This document shows, one piece after another, positions 45,606-54,637 of a DNA stretch of 64,000 nucleotides. Within the stretch, counting starts at the first letter, position 1. The number at the start of each line of letters is the position of its first letter. The stretch spans positions 2,720,501-2,784,500 of the forward strand of contig NZ_CP048815.1 of NCBI RefSeq assembly GCF_010977555.1, read 5' to 3'. The notes under the pieces are model-generated. The model did not search any database. It worked only from the letters and a program-made list of their open reading frames with translations, and was not told the origin of the DNA. This DNA is from Caulobacter rhizosphaerae. Its GTDB lineage: Bacteria > Pseudomonadota > Alphaproteobacteria > Caulobacterales > Caulobacteraceae. The translations under genes and the position numbers were made by a program.

Positions 45606-47981
45606 GTGGATCTGAAGCCTAGACAACGATGGATCGCCATCGCCGGCGTCACGGTGCTGTCCGCGATCGCCGTGGCCGGATTCGCCATCGCCATCTATGC
45701 CGCTTGGCTGTTCCACGACATGCCGGACGCTGGCGAACTGCAGGACTATCGCCCGCCGACCGCCACGCGCGTCTATGCGTGGGACGGCACCCTGATCGGC
45801 GAATATTCCAAAGAGCGCCGGATCTTCGTGCCCTACGACCAGATCCCGCCGCAGTTGGCCCAGGCCTTCCTGGCAGCCGAGGATCACAACTTCTTCAAGC
45901 ACGGCGGCGTCGATGTCGGCGGCTTCTCGCGCGCCATGCTGAACAATATCGGCAATGCTGCGCGCGGTCGTCGCCTCGAAGGCGGCTCCACGATCACCCA
46001 GCAGGTCGCCAAGAACGTCCTGCTGACCAGCGACGCGACGGTCGGGCGGAAGTTCAAGGAAGCGATCCTGGCCCACCGCCTCGAGCAGTCGCTCGACAAG
46101 CAGCAGATTCTCGAGCTGTACCTGAACGAGATCTGGCTGGGCTATCGCTCGTACGGGGTCGGCGCGGCCGCCTACAACTATTTCGGCAAGTCGCTGCCGG
46201 AACTGACCCTGGCGGAAAGCGCCTTCCTGGCGGCGCTGCCCAAGGGACCGGACAACTATCATCCGATCCGCAACAAGGCGAAGGCCAAGGCCAGACGCGA
46301 CTGGATCCTGGGCCAGATGGCCGACCTGGGCTGGGTCAGCCAGGCCGACGCCAAGAAGGCGATGGCGGAGGACCTCGTGGTCCAGCCGGCCCCCAAGCGC
46401 GCCGCCTATCGCGACGCCGACTATTTCGTCGAGGAAGTGCGCCAGCGCGGCGTCGCCACCCTCGGTCCGCGCCTCAACGAGGGCGGCTATTACATGCGCA
46501 CCACCCTGGACCCCAAGCTGCAGACCGCGGCCCGGGTGGCGCTGATGGAAGGCCTGGAGAAGTACGACCGCCGCCATGGCTGGCGCGGCGCCTGGGGTCA
46601 TGTGGAAGCTCTGGACGCCGACTGGGAAAAGCAGGCGCTGAAGAAGGCTCCGGCCTCCGAGCGCCGCGGCTGGCGGCCGGCCATTGTCACGTCGGCTTCG
46701 GGCGGCGTCCGCCTGGCCAAGGGCGAAGGCGAAGGGACCATCGCTGGCGAGGACATGGCCTGGGCCAACGCCACCAAAGGCCTGAAGGTTGGCGACCTGG
46801 TGTTCGTCGAGAAGCCCGACGGCGCCGCCGCCTACCGCCTGCGCCAAGTTCCCATCGTCAACGGCGCCCTGGTGGCCATGGAACCCTATACGGGCCGCGT
46901 CATGGCCCTGGTCGGCGGCTACAGCTTCTCGCTGTCGAACTTCAACCGCGCGACCCAGGCGATGCGCCAGCCGGGTTCTGCCTTCAAGCCGTTCGTCTAC
47001 GCCACGGCCCTGGAGAACGGCTACACGCCGGCCAGCGTGGTGGTCGACAGCGCCATTACCCTGAAAGGGGCCAATGGCCAGGACTGGAGCCCCGAGAACT
47101 ATCACAAGAAGTTCTACGGAGCCCTGCCGCTGCGCAAGGGCCTGGAGCAGTCGATCAACGCCATGACCGTACGCCTGGCCCAGAGCGTCGGCATGAAGAA
47201 GATCGTCGAAACCGCCAAGAAAACCGGCGTGACCCGCGACATGGCGCCGGTCCTGGCCATGGCCCTGGGCGCGGGCGAGACCACGCCCTTCAAGCTAACC
47301 ACGGCCTACACGCCGTTCGTCAACGGCGGCCGCCGCGTCGAGCCGCACCTGATCGAACTGGTGCAGGACCGCGAGGGCAAGGTGATCTTCCGCGCCGACA
47401 AGCGCGACTGCGTGCGCTGCAACGCCGGCTTCAACGGCGACGAGAGTCCTCATATCCCGGCGCTCGGCGAACAGGTCATGGACCCCATCACCGCCTACCA
47501 GATCACCTCGATGCTGCAAGGCGTGGTCCAGCGCGGCACAGCGGCCCAGGCCAGCTCGCTGGGCTATCCGCTGGCCGGCAAGACCGGCACGACCAACGAG
47601 TATCGCAGCGCCTGGTTCATGGGCTATTCGCCCAACCTGGTGGTCGGCGTCTTCATCGGCTTCGACGACAACCGCTCGCTGGGCGAGGGCGAAACCGGCG
47701 CGACCGGCCCGGTGCCGATCTTCATGGACTTCATGCGCGAGGCGCTGAAGGGCCAGCCGAAGACCGAATTCAGGGCCCCCGCCAACGCCAAGTTCGCCAT
47801 GGTCCGCGGTATCCGCGAGGCCTTCCGGCCGGGTACGGAGCCGAAGGTCTTCGTGCCGACCGAGAGCAGCGGACCGCAGCCCTACGGCCAGGCCTGGCCG
47901 GATGGCCAGATCGGACCGGCCCCCACCCAGGGTCCCGCCAAGCCGCCGCCCCAGGCGCCGGACATCAGCGGGCTCTACTAA
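45606..47981 (+). CDS. mrcA: Penicillin-binding protein 1A (bifunctional)
   Basis: 791 residues from a GTG with GGAGG eight bases upstream. One N-terminal membrane helix (about 8-37) is followed by a glycosyltransferase family 51 domain with catalytic Glu in AEDHNFFKHGG and the EGGSTITQQVAKN block. An OB-like insert comes next, then a transpeptidase domain with SxxK in PGSAFKPF, the SIN motif in EQSINAMTV, and KTGTT. It polymerises and cross-links peptidoglycan. The C-terminal tail is Pro-rich. It follows the amidase gene by 108 bases and precedes prfB on the same strand. Confidence 0.96.
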   Translation: MDLKPRQRWIAIAGVTVLSAIAVAGFAIAIYAAWLFHDMPDAGELQDYRPPTATRVYAWDGTLIGEYSKERRIFVPYDQIPPQLAQAFLAAEDHNFFKHGGVDVGGFSRAMLNNIGNAARGRRLEGGSTITQQVAKNVLLTSDATVGRKFKEAILAHRLEQSLDKQQILELYLNEIWLGYRSYGVGAAAYNYFGKSLPELTLAESAFLAALPKGPDNYHPIRNKAKAKARRDWILGQMADLGWVSQADAKKAMAEDLVVQPAPKRAAYRDADYFVEEVRQRGVATLGPRLNEGGYYMRTTLDPKLQTAARVALMEGLEKYDRRHGWRGAWGHVEALDADWEKQALKKAPASERRGWRPAIVTSASGGVRLAKGEGEGTIAGEDMAWANATKGLKVGDLVFVEKPDGAAAYRLRQVPIVNGALVAMEPYTGRVMALVGGYSFSLSNFNRATQAMRQPGSAFKPFVYATALENGYTPASVVVDSAITLKGANGQDWSPENYHKKFYGALPLRKGLEQSINAMTVRLAQSVGMKKIVETAKKTGVTRDMAPVLAMALGAGETTPFKLTTAYTPFVNGGRRVEPHLIELVQDREGKVIFRADKRDCVRCNAGFNGDESPHIPALGEQVMDPITAYQITSMLQGVVQRGTAAQASSLGYPLAGKTGTTNEYRSAWFMGYSPNLVVGVFIGFDDNRSLGEGETGATGPVPIFMDFMREALKGQPKTEFRAPANAKFAMVRGIREAFRPGTEPKVFVPTESSGPQPYGQAWPDGQIGPAPTQGPAKPPPQAPDISGLY

Positions 47982-48068
47982 TCGTCGCCCAATTCGTGCG
48001 AGGTCATTGCGCCGACTCCGGACGCGGGCTATGTCCCGCGCCCTTCAACACTGTCACGGAGCAACGTG

Positions 48069-49188
48069 ATGAGACCGGATGTCGAGGCCTCCGCGGCCGA
48101 CATCGAGCAGTCCGTAGGACTGCTCAGGAGGCGTCTTTGACTGGGATGTCGCCCTACGCAAGCTCGATGAGCTGAACGCCCGGGTCGAGGACCCGACCCT
48201 TTGGGACCGCCCCGCGGAAGCCCAGGCCGTCTCCCGCGAACGCGCCGCCCTGGCCGCCCGGGTCGAGGCCGTGCAGGTGCTGGAACGCGGCCTGAAGGAC
48301 GCGCTGGAATACGCCGAACTGGCCGACATGGAGGGCGACGAGGCCCTGCTTGAGGACGCCCGCGCCCAGCTCAGGGACCTCAAGGAGCGCGCCGGTCGCG
48401 CCGAACTCGAGGCCCTGCTGTCGGGCGAGGCCGACGGCAACGACTGTTATGTCGAAATCAACTCCGGGGCCGGCGGCACCGAGTCCTGCGACTGGGCGGG
48501 CATGCTGTTGCGCATGTACAGCCGCTGGGCCAACGCCCATGGCATGAGCGTGGAACTGGTCGAAGAGACCTCCGGCGACCAGGTCGGCATCAAGTCGGCG
48601 ACGCTGCTGGTCAAGGGGACGAACGCCTATGGCTGGCTGAAGACCGAGGCCGGCGTCCACCGCCTGGTGCGCATCAGCCCCTACGACGCCGCCGCCAAGC
48701 GCCACACCAGCTTCGCCTCGGCCTGGGTCTATCCGGTGGTCGACGACACGATCGAGATCGAGATCAATCCGTCGGACGTGCGCACCGACACCTATCGGGC
48801 CTCCGGGGCCGGCGGGCAGCACATCAACAAGACCGATTCGGCCGTGCGCCTGACGCACATTCCGACCGGCATCGCCGTGGCCTGCCAGGCTGGCCGTTCG
48901 CAGCACCAGAACCGCGAGGAGGCCTGGAAGATGCTGCGCGCCCGGCTCTACGAGGCCGAACTGCAGAAGCGGGAAGCCGCCCAGCAGGCCCTGGAAGACC
49001 AGAAGACCGACATCGGCTGGGGGCACCAGATCCGCAGCTACGTCCTGCAGCCCTACCAGATGGTCAAGGACTTGCGGACCAATGTCGAGACGTCCGACAC
49101 CCAGGGCGTGCTGGACGGCGACCTCGACCAGTTCATGGGCGCTTCGCTGGCCCAGCGCGTCGGGGCCACGCGAGACGCCCAGGCCTAG
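48069..49188 (+). CDS. prfB: Peptide chain release factor 2, with programmed +1 frameshift
   Basis: Translation starts at the ATG at 48069 and meets an in-frame TGA at 48138-48140. The site reads AGGAGG, three bases, then CTT TGA C, the classic RF2 autoregulatory frameshift with an internal Shine-Dalgarno-like element. Skipping one base joins 48069-48137 to 48139-49188, giving 372 residues. RF2 recognises TGA and TAA; when it is scarce the ribosome shifts and makes more. The peptidyl-tRNA hydrolysis motif is [13 protein letters not shown]. The anticodon-like motif is SPY ([15 protein letters not shown]) rather than the canonical SPF. Confidence 0.96.
48126..48141 (+). promoter_or_regulatory. 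RF2 recoding site
   Basis: AGGAGG at 48126-48131, then CGT, then slippery CTT at 48135-48137 and TGA at 48138-48140 followed by C. Both spacing and sequence match the conserved prfB frameshift signal. Confidence 0.94.
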
Positions 49189-49210
49189 CTTGAGCGTCGA
49201 TTTGCAATGC

Positions 49211-49242
49211 AAAACGCCCCGGAGCGATCCGGGGCGTTTTTT
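49211..49242 (+). terminator. Terminator after prfB (bidirectional)
   Basis: AAAACGCCCCGGA / TCCGGGGCGTTTT, a 13-base perfect stem with loop GCGA, followed by TT. The flanking A and T runs allow it to work on both strands, ending prfB and the convergent bactofilin transcript. Confidence 0.88.
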
Positions 49243-49552
49243 ATGATCGCCGTCCCGGATCGTGGAAGAAGGCGTCGGCGGCCATTTCTTCAGGCTTTCG
49301 TCCCGGCGCCGGCAACTGAGGGCCTTTCCTCGCCAGCCACAGGAAGACCGGTGCTTCGATAAGGAATATCGTTCCGCCCAACAGGTCCCAGGGCGGCGCG
49401 TGGCCCAAGAGCAAGATCCACGCCCAGCCCGCCATCCCTGACGATATCAGGCAAGACAGGATCAGCGCGAAGATCCAGACGACGGCCAGCCAGCTTTTTC
49501 GGCGATGCCGGGCTTTCAACGAAGTCCGCCATCCGGGTTCGTTGTGCGGCAA
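49241..49552 (-). CDS. Small two-helix membrane protein after the bactofilin gene
   Basis: About 103 residues from a tentative TTG at 49552, six bases past the bactofilin stop codon, so translation may be coupled. A basic N-terminus (about 10-20) precedes two membrane helices (about 22-51 and 55-73: AVVWIFALILSCLISSGMAG, then LLGGTIFLIEAPVFLWLA). The C-terminal tail is polar. I do not recognise a family. The true start is uncertain because no good ribosome-binding site is seen. It ends at the terminator shared with prfB. Confidence 0.58.
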   Translation of the reverse strand: MPHNEPGWRTSLKARHRRKSWLAVVWIFALILSCLISSGMAGWAWILLLGHAPPWDLLGGTIFLIEAPVFLWLARKGPQLPAPGRKPEEMAADAFFHDPGRRS

Positions 49553-49557
49553 TGGGG

Positions 49558-50034
49558 TTAGGCGACCGGCTTGGCTTCCAGCATCGGCGGCGGCGCGGGC
49601 TGGGCCTGCGGCGCGGCCGGACGCTGGAATTTCAGGCTGCGGCCCTGGAAGAAGGCCCCGGTTTCCATCGCCAGCTGCTCGTGGGTGATGTCGCCGTCGA
49701 CATAGGCGGTGCCGTAGAGGCGGACCTGCTTGGCGGTGATCGCGCCGACGATCCGGCCCCGGACCTCGACCGCCTCGGCGTAGATCGAGCCCTCGACATG
49801 GCCGGTTTCGCCGATCGTCAGTCGGCCGACCCGGACGTCGCCCCGCACCACGCCGTCAATCTGCAGCTCGCCGTCGCCGGTAATGCCGCCTTCGATGGTG
49901 ATGTCGGGGGAGACCAGGGAGGCCACCTTGGGCGGGGCCTTGCGGGCGGCGTCGGACGCAGCCGGCGCCATGGACATGGGCAGGGGCTCGATCTGGACCG
50001 AGCCCTTGGACGCCTTAGCTTGCTTGCTGAACAT
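49558..50034 (-). CDS. bacA: Bactofilin
   Basis: About 158 residues from the ATG at 50034; a GTG at 50040 is the alternative. Bactofilins are nucleotide-free cytoskeletal polymers. The central domain (about 40-135) is a right-handed beta-helix with the repeating pattern ITIEGGITGDGELQIDG, VRGDVRVGRLTIGETGHVEGSI and AEAVEVRGRIVGAI, flanked by disordered Pro/Ala-rich ends. The start overlaps the end of the M23 peptidase gene upstream. In Caulobacter and relatives this gene pair organises local cell-wall growth, such as at the stalk. Confidence 0.93.
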   Translation of the reverse strand: MFSKQAKASKGSVQIEPLPMSMAPAASDAARKAPPKVASLVSPDITIEGGITGDGELQIDGVVRGDVRVGRLTIGETGHVEGSIYAEAVEVRGRIVGAITAKQVRLYGTAYVDGDITHEQLAMETGAFFQGRSLKFQRPAAPQAQPAPPPMLEAKPVA

Positions 50035-51172
50035 ACTCACCAGCCTTCAAGAATCGGTTCGGGTTCTGGGCCCGACCGTTGACCCATACTTCGTAGTGCA
50101 GATGCGGACCGGTCGAGCGACCGGTCGAGCCCATGGCCGCGATGCGCTGGCCGATGGCCACGCGCTCGCCGACGCGGACCGAGGCGGCCTGCAGGTGGGC
50201 GTAGCGGGTCTTGAAGCCGGCGCCGTGGTCGATCTCCACGACATTGCCGTAGCCCGAACGCACGCCGACATAGGAGACCACGCCCGGGGCGGTGGCCATG
50301 ATCGGCGTGTAGAACGCGCCGGGGAAGTCCAGGCCCGAATGGAAGGCCGGGCGATGGGTGAAGGGGTCGAAGCGGACGCCGTAGCTGCTGCTCAGCGCCG
50401 GATTGTTGGTCGGCCGGTAGAAGGGCAGCTGCTGCGAGGCGGCGCTCAGCTGGCGCATGTCCGACATGTCGGTGGCGGCGTGCTGGATGCGGCCGGCGAA
50501 GTCCTCGTCGACATCGAGCACGGCGGCCAGGGCGCGGGGATCCTTGGCCTCGATCAGCGGACCGCCCAGGGAAGAGCCGCCGTCGCGGCTGGTGAAGGCG
50601 CCAGCGTCCAGGCCGGCCATCCGCATGGCCAGGCGCAGGCGCTCGGCCCGGCTCTTGGCGAAGGTCTCGGCCGCGTCGATCAGCCGCTCCTGGTCCATCC
50701 GCGTGGCCTGGATGCGCTCGACCGGCGAGGCGCCCAGCACGTGCGGCTTGCCGACCTGCAGGGCCTGGGCGGCGCCGGGCACGCCCTTGAAGTCGCTGAC
50801 CAGCAGAGCCAGGGCGGCGTGACGCTTCTCGACCGAGCTGGCCAATTCGTCCAGCGAGCCGCTGCTGGCCGACAGCTGGGCCACGGCGCTGTTCAGGCGC
50901 GCCTGGCGATCGGCGTTCAGGCGCTCGTAATAGGCCTTCTGCTTGATCACCATCTGGTCGGTCGAGCTGACCGACAGCACGTTGATCAACATGGCGGCGG
51001 TGCAGACGCCCATCCACAGGGCGGCGGCGGCCACGCCGGTCGCGCACATCAGTTGCTTGCCGGTGGAGAAGACATAGCCGCGCATCTCGCCGCCGGAGCG
51101 CACATAGAGATGACGCTCGGGGAAGAGCTCTTCCAGGGATTGTCGGATTCGCTTGAAGCGCGTGATCGCCAT
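50015..51172 (-). CDS. M23 family peptidoglycan endopeptidase (LmdC-like)
   Basis: 385 residues from the ATG at 51172, with AGGG six bases upstream. A short basic cytoplasmic tail (about 1-45: ITRFKRIRQSLEELFPERH) is followed by one membrane helix (about 49-72), a long helical/coiled-coil region (about 85-240), and a C-terminal M23 domain. The zinc ligands are HSGLDFPG and HLHYEVW. LytM-type enzymes cut peptide cross-links. The cytoplasmic tail fits binding to bactofilin, whose gene overlaps this one by about 20 bases. Confidence 0.93.
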   Translation of the reverse strand: MAITRFKRIRQSLEELFPERHLYVRSGGEMRGYVFSTGKQLMCATGVAAAALWMGVCTAAMLINVLSVSSTDQMVIKQKAYYERLNADRQARLNSAVAQLSASSGSLDELASSVEKRHAALALLVSDFKGVPGAAQALQVGKPHVLGASPVERIQATRMDQERLIDAAETFAKSRAERLRLAMRMAGLDAGAFTSRDGGSSLGGPLIEAKDPRALAAVLDVDEDFAGRIQHAATDMSDMRQLSAASQQLPFYRPTNNPALSSSYGVRFDPFTHRPAFHSGLDFPGAFYTPIMATAPGVVSYVGVRSGYGNVVEIDHGAGFKTRYAHLQAASVRVGERVAIGQRIAAMGSTGRSTGPHLHYEVWVNGRAQNPNRFLKAGEYVQQAS

Positions 51173-51375
51173 CGCCCTAGGAAACCCCGTTTTCAAGGTC
51201 CCGGCGATATGCAACGAGAAAGCAGAAACGCGCAAGATACTTCGCGCCCTGTGTGGACACGGGGCGACTTTTTGCCTTAGCGACTCAACCGATAAAAGGT
51301 TCCGTGCCCCATGGCCACCACCGGCGCGGGTCGCTGTGGCGATAGCCGCACGCCTGAGGCGGGGAAGCCACACCG

Positions 51376-51858
51376 TTATTTCAGAGTTCCTTCCTTGAGC
51401 GCCCGCGCGGCGGTCAGCACCGCCTTGATGTGGTTGGGCACCTTCACCTTGCGCCAGACGGCCCGGACCACGCCCTCGCGGTCGATCAGGAAGGTCGAGC
51501 GGTCGATGCCCATGTACTTGCGGCCGTACATGCTCTTCTCGACCCAGGCGCCGTAGGCCTCGACCGTCTCGCCGGTGGGGTCGGCGGCCAGATCGACAGT
51601 CAGGTCGTGCTTCTTGCGGAACTTGGCGTGCGAGGCGGCGCTGTCCTTGGACACCCCGACGATCACCGCGCCCAGCTTGGCGAATTCCTCGACCTCGGAC
51701 GAGAACTGCAGGGCCTGCGACGTGCAGCCAGCCGTGTCGTCCTTAGGGTAGAAGTAGAGCACGACGGCCTTGCCCTTCAGGCCGGACAGGCTGACGCGGC
51801 CGGTGTCGGTGGCCAGGTCGAAATCGGGGGCCTTGTCGCCGGGCTGCAGGTCGCTCAT
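51376..51858 (-). CDS. bcp: Thioredoxin-dependent peroxiredoxin, Bcp/PrxQ type, single Cys
   Basis: 160 residues from the ATG at 51858, chosen because GGAAGG lies nine bases upstream; an ATG at 51867 directly abuts it. It reduces hydrogen peroxide and organic peroxides. The active site is FYPKDDTAGCTSQAL with the peroxidatic Cys near residue 46. PrxQ enzymes usually have a second Cys five residues on; here that position is Leu and no other Cys exists, so it would work as a 1-Cys enzyme. A family B palindrome lies upstream, before the tyrS end. Confidence 0.93.
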   Translation of the reverse strand: MSDLQPGDKAPDFDLATDTGRVSLSGLKGKAVVLYFYPKDDTAGCTSQALQFSSEVEEFAKLGAVIVGVSKDSAASHAKFRKKHDLTVDLAADPTGETVEAYGAWVEKSMYGRKYMGIDRSTFLIDREGVVRAVWRKVKVPNHIKAVLTAARALKEGTLK

Positions 51859-51887
51859 CGCACTCATCCTTCCAGTTCGCTGGGTGT

Positions 51888-51969
51888 GATCCTCGCCCTT
51901 CGACAGGCTCAGGGTGAGGATCACGCGGTCGTCTCAGTCGCCCTCATCCTGAGCTTGTCGAAGGACGAG
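51888..51969. repeat. Palindromic repeat, family B copy 2
   Basis: Arms at 51888-51919 (CCTCGCCCTTCGACAGGCTC core) and 51941-51969 match the elements in the purM-purN and sufC-sufD spacers, here between tyrS and bcp on the minus strand. The inner loop is shorter (about 20 bases). Confidence 0.82.
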
Positions 51970-51978
51970 AGCGGTATC

Positions 51979-53238
51979 CTAGACCGGCTTGACCAGCACG
52001 ATCTTCTTCTTGCCCGCCGCCAGCTTGACGACGCCGTCGACGAGGTCGGCCTCGGTGACGACGCGGTTGGCGTCGGGTTCGGCCTTGTCGTTGACCTTGA
52101 CGCCGCCGCCCTGGGCCAGGCGGCGGGCCTCGCCGCGCGAGGCGGCCAGGCCGGCGTCAGCGAACAGGTTGGCCAGGACGATCCCGGCCTTCAGGTCCGC
52201 GGCCGCAACCTCGAAGGTCGGCAGGTCGGCCGACAGCGCGCCCTGCTCGAAGGCCTTTTCGGCGGCGTCGCGGGCCTTGCGGGCCTCGTCCTCGCCGTGC
52301 GCCATCCGCGTAGCCTCGTCGGCCAGCACCTTCTTGGCCTCGTTGATCTGGGCGCCCGGCAGGGCCTCCAGCTCGGCGATCCGCGCCAATGGCAGGTCGG
52401 TGAACAGCTTCAGGAACCGGCCGACATCGGCGTCCTCGGTGTTGCGCCAGAACTGCCAGTAGTCGTAGGGACTCAGCTGCTCGGCGTTCAGCCACACCGC
52501 GCCCGACATGGTCTTGCCCATCTTGGCGCCCGAGGCCGTGGCCAGCAGCGGCGTGGTCAGACCGAAGGCGGCCTTCTGGTCGACGCGGCGCGTCAGCTCC
52601 ACGCCATTGAGGATGTTGCCCCACTGGTCCGAGCCGCCCATCTGCAGCACGCAGCCGTACTTGCGGTTCAGCTCCAGGAAGTCGGTGGCCTGCATCAGCA
52701 TGTAGTTGAATTCGAGAAAGGTCATCGGCTGCTCGCGCTCAAGCCGCAGCTTGACCGAGTCGAAGGCCAGCATCCGGTTGACCGTGAAGTGCACGCCGTA
52801 GTCGCGCAGGAACTGCACGTAGCCGAACTTGCTCAGCCACTCGTCGTTGTCGACCATGATGGCGTCGGTCGGCCCGTCGCCGAAGGTCAGGAACCTGGCG
52901 AAGACCTGCTTGATGCCGGCGATGTTGGCGGCGATGTCGGCGTCCGACAGCAGCTTGCGGCTCTCGTCCTTGCCCGTGGGGTCGCCGACCTTGGTCGTGC
53001 CGCCGCCCATCAGGACGATCGGCTTGTGGCCGGCCTGCTGCAGGCGGCGCAGCATCATGATCTGGATCAGGCTGCCCACGTGCAGCGACGGCGCGGTGGC
53101 GTCGAAGCCGATATAGGCGGTGACGATCCCGCCGGCGGCCGCGGCGTCCAGTTCCTCCGGATGGGTGATCTGGTGGATGTAGCCGCGGGCCTGCAGGGTC
53201 TGGAGGAATTCCGACTTGAACGATGCGGCGGCGGACAT
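51979..53238 (-). CDS. tyrS: Tyrosyl-tRNA synthetase
   Basis: 419 residues from the ATG at 53238. The class I catalytic domain has the HIGH-like HVGSL in [11 protein letters not shown] and the KMSKS-like [24 protein letters not shown] is the tyrosine/ATP pocket. A C-terminal S4-like RNA-binding domain (about 350-419: [17 protein letters not shown]) follows. The ribosome-binding site is weak (GAGAG). A leader of about 240 bases separates it from a 16-codon open frame with adjacent Tyr codons, which may control its expression. Confidence 0.97.
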   Translation of the reverse strand: MSAAASFKSEFLQTLQARGYIHQITHPEELDAAAAGGIVTAYIGFDATAPSLHVGSLIQIMMLRRLQQAGHKPIVLMGGGTTKVGDPTGKDESRKLLSDADIAANIAGIKQVFARFLTFGDGPTDAIMVDNDEWLSKFGYVQFLRDYGVHFTVNRMLAFDSVKLRLEREQPMTFLEFNYMLMQATDFLELNRKYGCVLQMGGSDQWGNILNGVELTRRVDQKAAFGLTTPLLATASGAKMGKTMSGAVWLNAEQLSPYDYWQFWRNTEDADVGRFLKLFTDLPLARIAELEALPGAQINEAKKVLADEATRMAHGEDEARKARDAAEKAFEQGALSADLPTFEVAAADLKAGIVLANLFADAGLAASRGEARRLAQGGGVKVNDKAEPDANRVVTEADLVDGVVKLAAGKKKIVLVKPV

Positions 53239-53524
53239 GGTTCGACTCTCTAGTTCGGGCGCGGGGGATTTCGGCGCCGGGCGTTCGGGTGACCGCGCGT
53301 CTAGCACGGGGGAGGCGGTCTGTGGCGAGGGTTTCATCGTGGCAGTCTCCTGGAAGGGATCCGGAGACGTTCGCTGGCCTGACGCGTCGCCGGTGGGGCG
53401 GGCGCATCGACGTGATCGGTCGGCCTCCCGCTAGGACAGCGGGCGGTAATAGGCGCGGGTGAGGCGGCTTTGATCGATCATGGGGCCTAGCTAGCCGGGC
53501 CGGGCCGTGGCAGTCAACCGGACC
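53239..53524 (-). promoter_or_regulatory. tyrS leader region with possible attenuator
   Basis: No full gene here. On the minus strand it contains the 16-codon leader at 53481-53431, whose stop codon lies in a hairpin (CCCGCT / AGCGGG, 53427-53443). An alternative pairing of CCTCCCGC (53424-53431) with GCGGGTGAGG (53455-53464) would span the Tyr codons, so the two folds exclude each other. A further GTCTCC / GGAGAC stem lies about 100 bases downstream. No T-run terminator is visible. Confidence 0.4.
53431..53481 (-). CDS. Candidate tyrosine leader peptide upstream of tyrS
   Basis: A 16-codon open frame starting at ATG 53481, reading MIDQSRLTRAYYRPLS, with AGG close upstream. Two adjacent Tyr codons (TAT TAC at 53451-53446) lie between two mutually exclusive hairpins. 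This is the pattern of amino-acid attenuation leaders, where a ribosome stalled for lack of charged tRNA-Tyr would change the fold and affect tyrS. The assignment rests on position and codons only; a chance open frame is possible. Confidence 0.35.
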   Translation of the reverse strand: MIDQSRLTRAYYRPLS

Positions 53525-54628
53525 ATGCGTATCCTGGGATTCATGACCGGCACCTCGCTCGACGCGGTCGACATGGCGGTGCTCGAGACCGACGGCGAAA
53601 CCATCCAGGCCTTCGGGCCGGCGGGCGAGCGCAAGCTGCGCGAGGAGACCCGCGACCTGCTGCTGGTGGCTACCGAGGTGGCCAGGGGCTGGCCGCGTGA
53701 CAAACCGGCGCCGGACATCTTCGAAGAGGCCGCCCAGGCGGTGGCCGACGAGCACTTCCATGCCGCCGAGAGCTTCCTGGCCGAGCAAGGCCTGGCCTGG
53801 TCCGAGTTCGACCTGCTGGGCGTCCACGGCCAGACCGTGTTGCACGAGCGGCCGCATCCGGGGCGGATCGGCCGGACCGTGCAACTGTTCGACGCCGAGC
53901 GCCTGGCGCGGGCCTGCGGGCGGCCGGTGGCGTTCGACTTCCGCAGCGCCGACGTGGCGGCGGGCGGGCAGGGGGCGCCGCTGGCCCCGGTCTATCACGC
54001 CGCCCGGGCCCAGGCCTCGGGCCTGGCCGCGCCGGTGGCGGCCCTGAACATCGGCGGCGTCGCCAACATCACCCTGATCGGCCCGGACGACGACCTGCTG
54101 GCCTTCGACACCGGCCCGGGCAACGGCATGATCGACCTGATGCTGCAGGCCCGGGGGCTGGGACGGTTCGATGAGAACGGCCGGCTGGCGGCGGCCGGCG
54201 CCGTCGACGAGGCCGTGCTGAAGACCTTCCTGGCCAGCGACTATTTCTCCGGACCGGCCCCCAAGTCGCTGGACCGCTACGACTTTCCGCTCGACCTTGT
54301 CGATCACCTGTCCTCCGAGGACGCCGCCGCCACCCTGGTGGCCTTCACCGCCGAGGCCGTCGTCAAGGCCTTCGAGCACGGCCAGCGTCCGCAGGCCCTG
54401 ATCGTCTGCGGCGGCGGCCGCCACAATCCGCAGATCATGAAGGCCCTGGCCGACCGCGCGCCCGTGCCGGTCCGCACCGCCGAGGCGGTCGGCTGGCGCG
54501 GCGACGCCATCGAGGCCGAGGCCTTCGCCTTCCTGGCCGCCCGCACCGCGCGCGGCCTGCCGATCAGCTTCCCAGGAACGACCGGCGTGGCCGCGCCGAT
54601 GACGGGGGGAAGGATCGTAAGGCCCTGA
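53525..54628 (+). CDS. anmK: Anhydro-N-acetylmuramic acid kinase
   Basis: 367 residues from the ATG at 53525; a GTG six codons upstream is possible. It opens and phosphorylates 1,6-anhydroMurNAc recovered from peptidoglycan turnover, giving MurNAc-6-phosphate. The sugar-kinase fold shows GFMTGTSLDAVDMAVLETDG, LGVHGQTVLHERPH, ALNIGGVANITL and DTGPGNGMIDLMLQARG. The last contains the catalytic Asp region. It is divergent from tyrS, a common arrangement in alphaproteobacteria. Confidence 0.95.
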   Translation: MRILGFMTGTSLDAVDMAVLETDGETIQAFGPAGERKLREETRDLLLVATEVARGWPRDKPAPDIFEEAAQAVADEHFHAAESFLAEQGLAWSEFDLLGVHGQTVLHERPHPGRIGRTVQLFDAERLARACGRPVAFDFRSADVAAGGQGAPLAPVYHAARAQASGLAAPVAALNIGGVANITLIGPDDDLLAFDTGPGNGMIDLMLQARGLGRFDENGRLAAAGAVDEAVLKTFLASDYFSGPAPKSLDRYDFPLDLVDHLSSEDAAATLVAFTAEAVVKAFEHGQRPQALIVCGGGRHNPQIMKALADRAPVPVRTAEAVGWRGDAIEAEAFAFLAARTARGLPISFPGTTGVAAPMTGGRIVRP

Positions 54629-54637
54629 GGCCGTCAC

